A program made the position numbers and the translations under genes. A DNA stretch of 41,646 nt from Microbacteriaceae bacterium. Lineage in GTDB: Bacteria; Actinomycetota; Actinomycetes; Actinomycetales; Microbacteriaceae. The notes beneath the pieces were generated by a model. The model searched no databases. It was not told the origin of the DNA and saw only the letters and a program-made list of their open reading frames with translations. Shown here piece by piece: positions 41,403-41,646 of the stretch. The stretch covers positions 1 through 41,646 of the forward strand of contig JACMNE010000157.1 in assembly GCA_014378715.1 (NCBI GenBank), read 5' to 3'. The first letter of the stretch is position 1. Every line of letters starts with the position of its first letter.

Positions 41403-41646
41403 TACTGGGCGTCCTTCTGGGTGGAGCCGGCCAGGTGCTCGAGCACCAGGTCGCGGAAGCGGTCGAAGAGGTGGTTGGCGTCGTGCGGGCCGGAGGCCGC
41501 CTCGGGGTGGTACTGCACGGAGAAGGCGGGGATGTCGAGGGCGCGCAGGCCCTCGACGACGTTGTCGTTGAGGCTGAAGTGGCTGACCACGACCCGCCCG
41601 AATCCGGCCGGCGAGTCGAACACCCCGTCGATGGGCGCGTCGACGG
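41402..41646 (-). CDS. carA: Carbamoyl-phosphate synthase, small subunit, C-terminal part
   Basis: The last 80 residues are visible; the gene enters from beyond the right edge. The class-I glutamine amidotransferase His-Glu pair is in [15 protein letters not shown]. The protein supplies ammonia from glutamine to CarB. The end MFDSPAGFG-like segment appears to start with GTG but is internal, since the frame is open to the edge. Its stop overlaps the carB start by one base. Confidence 0.95.

Overview
The window is a gene-dense, high-GC stretch of chromosome from an actinobacterium, most likely a member of Microbacteriaceae. The basis is a set of actinobacterial markers: an ANTAR-type PdtaR regulator, an HGxxPAAW membrane protein, a mycobacterial-IHF domain, a helicase-dead PriA, separate hisE and hisI, frequent GTG starts, and GTGA/ATGA gene overlaps. 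Gene order resembles the rpsA-polA-pdtaR, lgt-trp-his and carAB-pyrF-mihF-gmk-rpoZ-coaBC-metK-priA-fmt-rsmB-rpe blocks of Mycobacterium tuberculosis (from memory, not searched). Almost every gene lies on the minus strand. I see no insertion sequence, prophage, CRISPR array or toxin system; the region is mostly core metabolism and information processing.

Layout, left to right. Positions 1-6643 hold the 5' part of rpsA, an LLM flavin monooxygenase coupled to a DUF885 metallopeptidase-like gene, an HPr-like phosphocarrier and polA. Positions 6685-7854 hold a plus-strand hotdog thioesterase, pdtaR and a plus-strand tRNA-Leu(CAA). Positions 7889-11200 hold three overlapping family-2 glycosyltransferases with their own promoter and a structured leader. 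Opposite them is a small Cys/His-rich protein (11236-11421, plus). Positions 11569-27887 form a long co-directional run hisE-hisG-hisF-hisI-trpE-(Trp-associated membrane protein)-(HGxxPAAW)-trpC-trpB-trpA-lgt-gltB-gltD-pyk, closed by a perfect 19-bp hairpin. It joins histidine, tryptophan and glutamate synthesis with lipoprotein maturation and pyruvate kinase. An FKBP isomerase with its own hairpin terminator lies at 27959-28374. Positions 28521-41646 carry rpe, rsmB, fmt, priA, metK, coaBC, rpoZ, an mIHF-guanylate kinase fusion, pyrF, carB and the 3' end of carA (transcribed in the reverse of that order), tightly packed and often overlapping.

No new multi-gene system is evident. The items most worth a second look are: the in-frame fusion of an mIHF nucleoid-protein domain to guanylate kinase; repeated TAGGCT-like -10 boxes placed 6-7 nt before start codons, implying leaderless mRNAs, some built partly from the stop codon of the preceding gene; a terminator-like hairpin with six U just after the predicted start of the glycosyltransferase transcript; an inverted repeat beside the Cys/His-rich small gene; tightly abutting divergent promoters for pdtaR and tRNA-Leu; and a strong excess of the word GCGGATG over GCGGACG.
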